The translations under genes were made by a program, and so were the position numbers. Below, piece after piece: positions 61,601 through 64,000 of a DNA stretch of 64,000 bases; position 1 is the first letter of the stretch, and each line of letters opens with the position of its first letter. The DNA is taken from positions 41,254 through 105,253 of the forward strand of contig JAFZOL010000018.1 of assembly GCA_017550625.1 (NCBI GenBank), read 5' to 3'. The notes beneath the pieces were generated by a model. The model was not told the DNA's origin. It was given only the letters and a program-made list of their open reading frames with translations, and did no database searches. This stretch comes from Clostridia bacterium (GTDB lineage: Bacteria; Bacillota; Clostridia; Oscillospirales; Acutalibacteraceae).

Positions 61601-61752
61601 ACCGTGGAGTCATATCCGAACAGCGTATAAAGAGAATTGCTGTGCATGAAATACACGGCGGATATGATGATCAGCGCCCACAGCCCCGAAAAGAAGCAGT
61701 AGCGCAGCACCTGGTATTTATTCTTTTTTTCCTGTGATCTCAACGTATGCAT
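58594..61752 (-). CDS. YfhO-family polytopic membrane protein
   Basis: A 1052-residue GT-C-like membrane protein. About twelve hydrophobic segments fill the N-terminal 560 residues, then a long extracellular beta-rich domain, and a final span near residue 1000. B. subtilis YfhO is linked to lipoteichoic-acid glycosylation; a role in moving sugars onto surface polymers is inferred. A cytoplasmic loop at about 235-340 carries an acidic, low-complexity insert. The ATG at 61752 has GGGGTGGGG 7 nt upstream; the earlier TTG would overlap that SD. The C-terminal tail is acidic. Confidence 0.9.
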   Translation of the reverse strand: MHTLRSQEKKNKYQVLRYCFFSGLWALIIISAVYFMHSNSLYTLFGYDSTVLRMDLYHQYGPLVAEVYDRVVQGKTLLYSFTSGLGGGFLGNFFNYCSSPFTYVVLLTGHKNMPEAIALIILLKAILSSVAFTYFINKSGRKPSVFSIAFGLMYTFSGYFIAYSWNIMWLDAMCVFPLVMLGIEKIIDKKRPILYICALWYTMVTNYYMAYMVCILSVIYFLFYYFSNYDFLATLRKAVDEKKNVTAEDPYAAHGLVVKEDNVERIPLETMEMLSLQENPEAVPAAEDATEDVIQPQNAEPFFSELVEERVVEKMEDETPAPTPIPLKIETGFSLRNSRFFASGFTFALSSFLAFALACFSLLPVIFTLQSSSATSSNAPETISYYFNIFDFIANHLPSVETTIRSSGNNVIPNVYCGLLTLLLLPFFFLSDRIKGKKKVCAFLVLVLFYFSFNVNKLNFVWHGLHFPNDLPYRFSFAYSFFLLILAYEAITHLDAVPRKFYVVSGFGICAFVMLVSKLGVQNVSRYSMILAVVMAVVYVIGLGLMRSDRYESKTVARILVFLVVVELLFGNTPRYVMSQKKSDYTGDYDAYRSIVAEVEENEEELFYRTELSKLRARMDPCWYGYHGVSTFSSMAYERTSNVMKSLGLFGNNINSYTYYPQTPIFNSFFSLRYVYDNRSLLSESDTYDRVAANDKFTAYKYEYFLPLAFSVDGDIENWITTNSNPFEVQNSLLERSVGIDDVMVKVRATDFTQTNLDSVSLFNINAGALFYVSKNESGKPASLETYVDVDEDGHYYVHAGSSGISDIIVKAGEEKDPAFSYRYTSTSVAPFILDLGELKKGDRISVAYTLTESNSGTNIYFSCAKLDGAEFETAYQKILDNGTLKLDSFTESHFTGTINVTNENAVLFTSIPYDESWKIYVDGELVKYDHTNAAPKKIFGLTLGKTDNTEGDAFAIGNAFIGVKIGQGEHTVEFDYQPNGLEKGIKISLVALVIAIILLVFKFAVKMPRWKKNKNNLALFCEPDTDEEPIEPELKIETTDGMPEPDGSDPE

Positions 61753-61794
61753 GTGAGTTCCCCACCCCAAACGATCATATAATGAATCTATTTT

Positions 61795-61823
61795 ACTATA
61801 TCACGGTTTCGGTCCGAATGCAA
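61795..61823 (-). promoter_or_regulatory. Promoter of the YfhO gene
   Basis: On the minus strand TTGCAT (61818-61823) and TATAGT (61795-61800) are separated by 17 bp. Confidence 0.7.
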
Positions 61824-61852
61824 GAGAAAACGACTGTGAGCGGCTCAAAAGG

Positions 61853-61882
61853 GATAAAAAAATGCAGCGGGCGCCGCTGCAT
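61853..61882 (-). terminator. Terminator of the 52-residue protein gene
   Basis: On the minus strand ATGCAGCGG (61874-61882 arm) pairs with CCGCTGCAT (61862-61870 arm) around a 3-nt loop and is followed by a T-run. Confidence 0.82.
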
Positions 61883-61928
61883 CGTCTGCGGGCGCCCGTT
61901 GACACTTTTTTAGATTCTTTACCGAAGC

Positions 61929-62087
61929 TTATTCCTCGGGTTCGTCGGCGGGTTCGGTTCCGGTCTCGCCTTCTTCGGTCTCACCGTTCACCATGCCGGT
62001 AAGGGCTTCGAGAACAGCGGAGAGAATAGCCATCTTGATAAAGGGCTTCATGACCTTCAGCAGCATCTTTACGATCCAGGCAGCCAT
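61929..62087 (-). CDS. 52-residue amphipathic membrane protein with acidic tail
   Basis: A short ORF with a strong SD (AAAGGAGG, 62097-62104) before the ATG, its own promoter and a terminator. Residues 1-30 form a basic amphipathic or hydrophobic helix (MAAWIVKMLLKVMKPFIKMA). Residues 34-52 are very acidic (NGETEEGETGTEPADEPEE). I recognise no family. The opposite charges and helix suggest a peripheral membrane protein, possibly a partner of another protein. Expression signals make a real gene very likely. Confidence 0.75.
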   Translation of the reverse strand: MAAWIVKMLLKVMKPFIKMAILSAVLEALTGMVNGETEEGETGTEPADEPEE

Positions 62088-62120
62088 TGATACATCCTCC
62101 TTTTTAATGATTTCAATTAT

Positions 62121-62149
62121 TGTATAACATAATTACCCGCAAAATTCAA
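62121..62149 (-). promoter_or_regulatory. Promoter of the 52-residue protein gene
   Basis: On the minus strand TTGAAT (62144-62149) and TATACA (62121-62126) are separated by 17 bp. Confidence 0.68.
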
Positions 62150-62172
62150 TAGGTTTTTAGAAAAAAGCGGAA

Positions 62173-62886
62173 TTATTCGGGATAGGTCTCGGGCGCGGGA
62201 TAATCCGTGCCGTGGGTGTCGACGCGCACGTAGATCATCTTCTGATCGTTCAAAGGCTTATCGTATCTGTCGGTTTCGACCTTCGCGATGGCAAGCACGT
62301 TTTCGAGGCCCTCGATCACCTTGCCGAAGGCGGCGTAATCGCCGTCGAGGCTGTAGCTGCAGTCCGCCACGCAGATGAAGAACTGCGAGCCCGCGGTGTT
62401 ATAAGCGCTTTTGGGGTTATAGGGGTTCCCCTGCCGCGCCATCGACAGAACGCCCGGTGTGTGCGACAGATCGTTATAACGGTCGTTGTTCGAGAACTCG
62501 CCGGTGATGCGGTAGCCGGGGCCGCCGCTGCCGGTGCCGGTCGGGTCGCCGCCCTGGATCATGAAACCGTCGATCACGCGGTGGAAAATTAGGCCGTCGT
62601 AAAAGCCCTTGTTCGCGAGCGAAATGAAATTGTTCACCGTGTTCGGCGCCTTGTCGGGATAGAGCTCGGCCACGAACGACGCGCCGCTCTCCATCTGGAA
62701 CACGGCGATCGGGTTCGTTTTATCGGCGTATTTCTCTATGATCGCCTTGTAATTCTTTTCGTAGACCATCATTGAAGTATCATCCTTTTTATCCGTATTG
62801 TCTGTTCCGCCGTCGCCGCAGCCTGCAAAAACGCAGGCGATCACAAAGAGCGTGAGCAGAACGGCGAGGATCTTTTTTGCTGACAT
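62173..62886 (-). CDS. Cyclophilin-type peptidyl-prolyl isomerase lipoprotein
   Basis: A 237-residue lipoprotein: signal peptide with lipobox Cys23 (FAGC), a short charged linker, then a cyclophilin domain from about residue 55. FHRVIDGFMIQGGDPTGTG, the active-site Arg in that segment, and GPGYRI are intact. It should speed folding of exported proteins on the outer face of the membrane. GGGAGG lies 6 nt before the ATG. It follows ftsH on the same strand. Confidence 0.93.
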   Translation of the reverse strand: MSAKKILAVLLTLFVIACVFAGCGDGGTDNTDKKDDTSMMVYEKNYKAIIEKYADKTNPIAVFQMESGASFVAELYPDKAPNTVNNFISLANKGFYDGLIFHRVIDGFMIQGGDPTGTGSGGPGYRITGEFSNNDRYNDLSHTPGVLSMARQGNPYNPKSAYNTAGSQFFICVADCSYSLDGDYAAFGKVIEGLENVLAIAKVETDRYDKPLNDQKMIYVRVDTHGTDYPAPETYPE

Positions 62887-62899
62887 GTGACGCCTCCCG

Positions 62900-64000
62900 T
62901 TATTCCGATTTCATGAGCGTTTCAAACTCAGGCCCGTCGATCTTTTCGTTCTCGATCAGATATTCGGCGATCAGATCCATCTTATCCCTATGCGCGGTCA
63001 GGATCTCTTCGCAGCGGTTATACGCCTTCATCACGATGGCGTTGACCTCGGTGTCGATATCCTTGGCGATCTCTTCGGAATAATTGCGGATCGTGCCGTA
63101 ATCCTTGCCGAGGAACACCTCGTGGTCTTCGGAGCCGAACGAGATCGGCCCGAGCTTGTCGCTCATCCCGTATTTCGTGACCATGCTTCTCGCGAGCTCC
63201 GATACGCGGTGAATATCGTTCGACGCGCCGGTGGTGATATCGTCAAACACGAGCTTTTCGGCGACGCGCCCGCCGAGCATCACGACGAGCTGGTCTTCCA
63301 TGTAGCGCTTCGAGAGGTTCATCTTGTCTTCTGTCGGCAGGTGCATCGTAAAGCCGGCCGCCATGCCTCTGGGGATGATCGACACCTGATGCACGGGATC
63401 CTGCCCCTCGAGATAGAACGAAACGACGGCGTGGCCCGCCTCGTGGAAGGCGGTGATGCGCTTTTCTTTGTCGGTCATCTTGTGCGACTTCTTTTCGGTG
63501 CCCACAACGACCTTGATGGTGGCCTCTTCGATCTCTTTCTTCGTGATCGCGCGAAGCCCGCGTCTCGCGGAGAGCAGCGCGGCTTCATTCAGAAGGTTTT
63601 CAAGATCGGCGCCCGTGAAACCCGCGGTGGAACGCGCGATCTCTTCGAGCGACACGTCGGGCGCGAGCGCCTTGTTGCGGGCGTGCACCTTTAGGATCTC
63701 TTCACGGCCCTTGATATCGGGATAACCGACGGTGACCTGGCGGTCGAAACGCCCGGGACGCAGGAGGGCGGGATCGAGGATGTCGGGGCGGTTGGTCGCG
63801 GCAAGCACGATCACGCCCTCGTTCTCGACAAAGCCGTCCATCTCGACGAGCATCTGGTTGAGCGTCTGTTCCCTTTCATCGTGGCCGCCGCCCATGCCGG
63901 CGCCTCTGTGGCGGCCGACAGCGTCGATCTCATCGATGAAGATGATCGAGGGGGCGTTCCTTTTCGCCTGCGAGAACAGGTCGCGCACGCGCGACGCGCC
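62900..64000 (-). CDS. ftsH: ATP-dependent zinc metalloprotease FtsH (N-terminus beyond window)
   Basis: The C-terminal 366 residues of FtsH; the frame stays open to the right edge. Visible are the Walker B region [11 protein letters not shown], the SRH with LRPGRFDR, and the protease HEAGH zinc motif. The Walker A motif and the N-terminal membrane anchors lie outside the window. FtsH degrades damaged or unassembled membrane proteins and some regulators. The stop lies 13 nt before the next start on the minus strand (cyclophilin lipoprotein). Confidence 0.96.
   Translation of the reverse strand, partial: GASRVRDLFSQAKRNAPSIIFIDEIDAVGRHRGAGMGGGHDEREQTLNQMLVEMDGFVENEGVIVLAATNRPDILDPALLRPGRFDRQVTVGYPDIKGREEILKVHARNKALAPDVSLEEIARSTAGFTGADLENLLNEAALLSARRGLRAITKKEIEEATIKVVVGTEKKSHKMTDKEKRITAFHEAGHAVVSFYLEGQDPVHQVSIIPRGMAAGFTMHLPTEDKMNLSKRYMEDQLVVMLGGRVAEKLVFDDITTGASNDIHRVSELARSMVTKYGMSDKLGPISFGSEDHEVFLGKDYGTIRNYSEEIAKDIDTEVNAIVMKAYNRCEEILTAHRDKMDLIAEYLIENEKIDGPEFETLMKSE

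Noticed and set aside
1..64000. CRISPR array, prophage or toxin-antitoxin pair
   Set aside because: No regularly spaced repeats, phage structural genes or paired small genes were seen.

Overview
The window reads as chromosome of a GC-rich, spore-forming member of the Clostridia, most likely a gut Oscillospirales-type anaerobe. The evidence is a sigma-K gene, a CwlD-type cortex amidase, rubredoxin, a PPi-type phosphofructokinase, GTP-dependent PEP carboxykinase, acetate kinase, a YfhO-type membrane protein, and strong Shine-Dalgarno sequences that often precede TTG or GTG starts. This is inference from gene content; no 16S rRNA gene is present. Genes are densely packed: no gap without a gene exceeds 300 bases.

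Layout. 1-7.8 kb: accessory and housekeeping genes (MATE exporter, GH25 lipoprotein, ABC exporter, small XRE membrane regulator, serine hydrolase, tRNA-Trp, free-methionine-sulfoxide reductase). 7.8-16.9 kb: one co-directional operon that I read as the transaldolase route of sulfoglycolysis. Its members are a sulfoquinovosidase-type GH31, a small transaldolase, a beta-hydroxyacid-dehydrogenase-type reductase, a DUF4867-type protein, a fucose-isomerase-like sugar isomerase, a TauE/SafE exporter, a GPH sugar symporter and a PPi-type phosphofructokinase. Together they would import sulfoquinovose or its glycosides, free and isomerise the sugar, move its three-carbon half onto glyceraldehyde-3-phosphate to give fructose-6-phosphate, and reduce and export the C3-sulfonate.

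18.4-25.6 kb: a seven-gene aromatic operon encoding all seven shikimate steps plus chorismate mutase and prephenate dehydrogenase. It contains two fusions (chorismate mutase-AroB and AroE-AroK) and almost every junction overlaps. 25.6-37.6 kb: conserved housekeeping (DusB, PolA, RimI, TsaD, PEP carboxykinase, DapA/Asd, QueA, Tgt, YajC). 37.6-46.6 kb: membrane proteins, a Xer-type recombinase, RadA, CwlD, a large secreted alpha/beta hydrolase, a metallophosphoesterase and sigma-K.

46.7-64 kb: a second GH31, TmcAL, acetate kinase, a giant amidase, a DnaQ-type exonuclease with a zinc ribbon, a C39-like protein, an aquaporin, rubredoxin, a YbaK deacylase, a metallo-beta-lactamase protein, YfhO, a 52-residue amphipathic protein, a cyclophilin lipoprotein and FtsH, which runs off the right edge. 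Three small genes (36, 51 and 52 codons) were found by reading short ORFs with good ribosome-binding sites.

The most notable points are the sulfoquinovose operon with a Gln in place of the expected sulfonate-binding Arg in its GH31, the fused aromatic operon, and the small membrane proteins.
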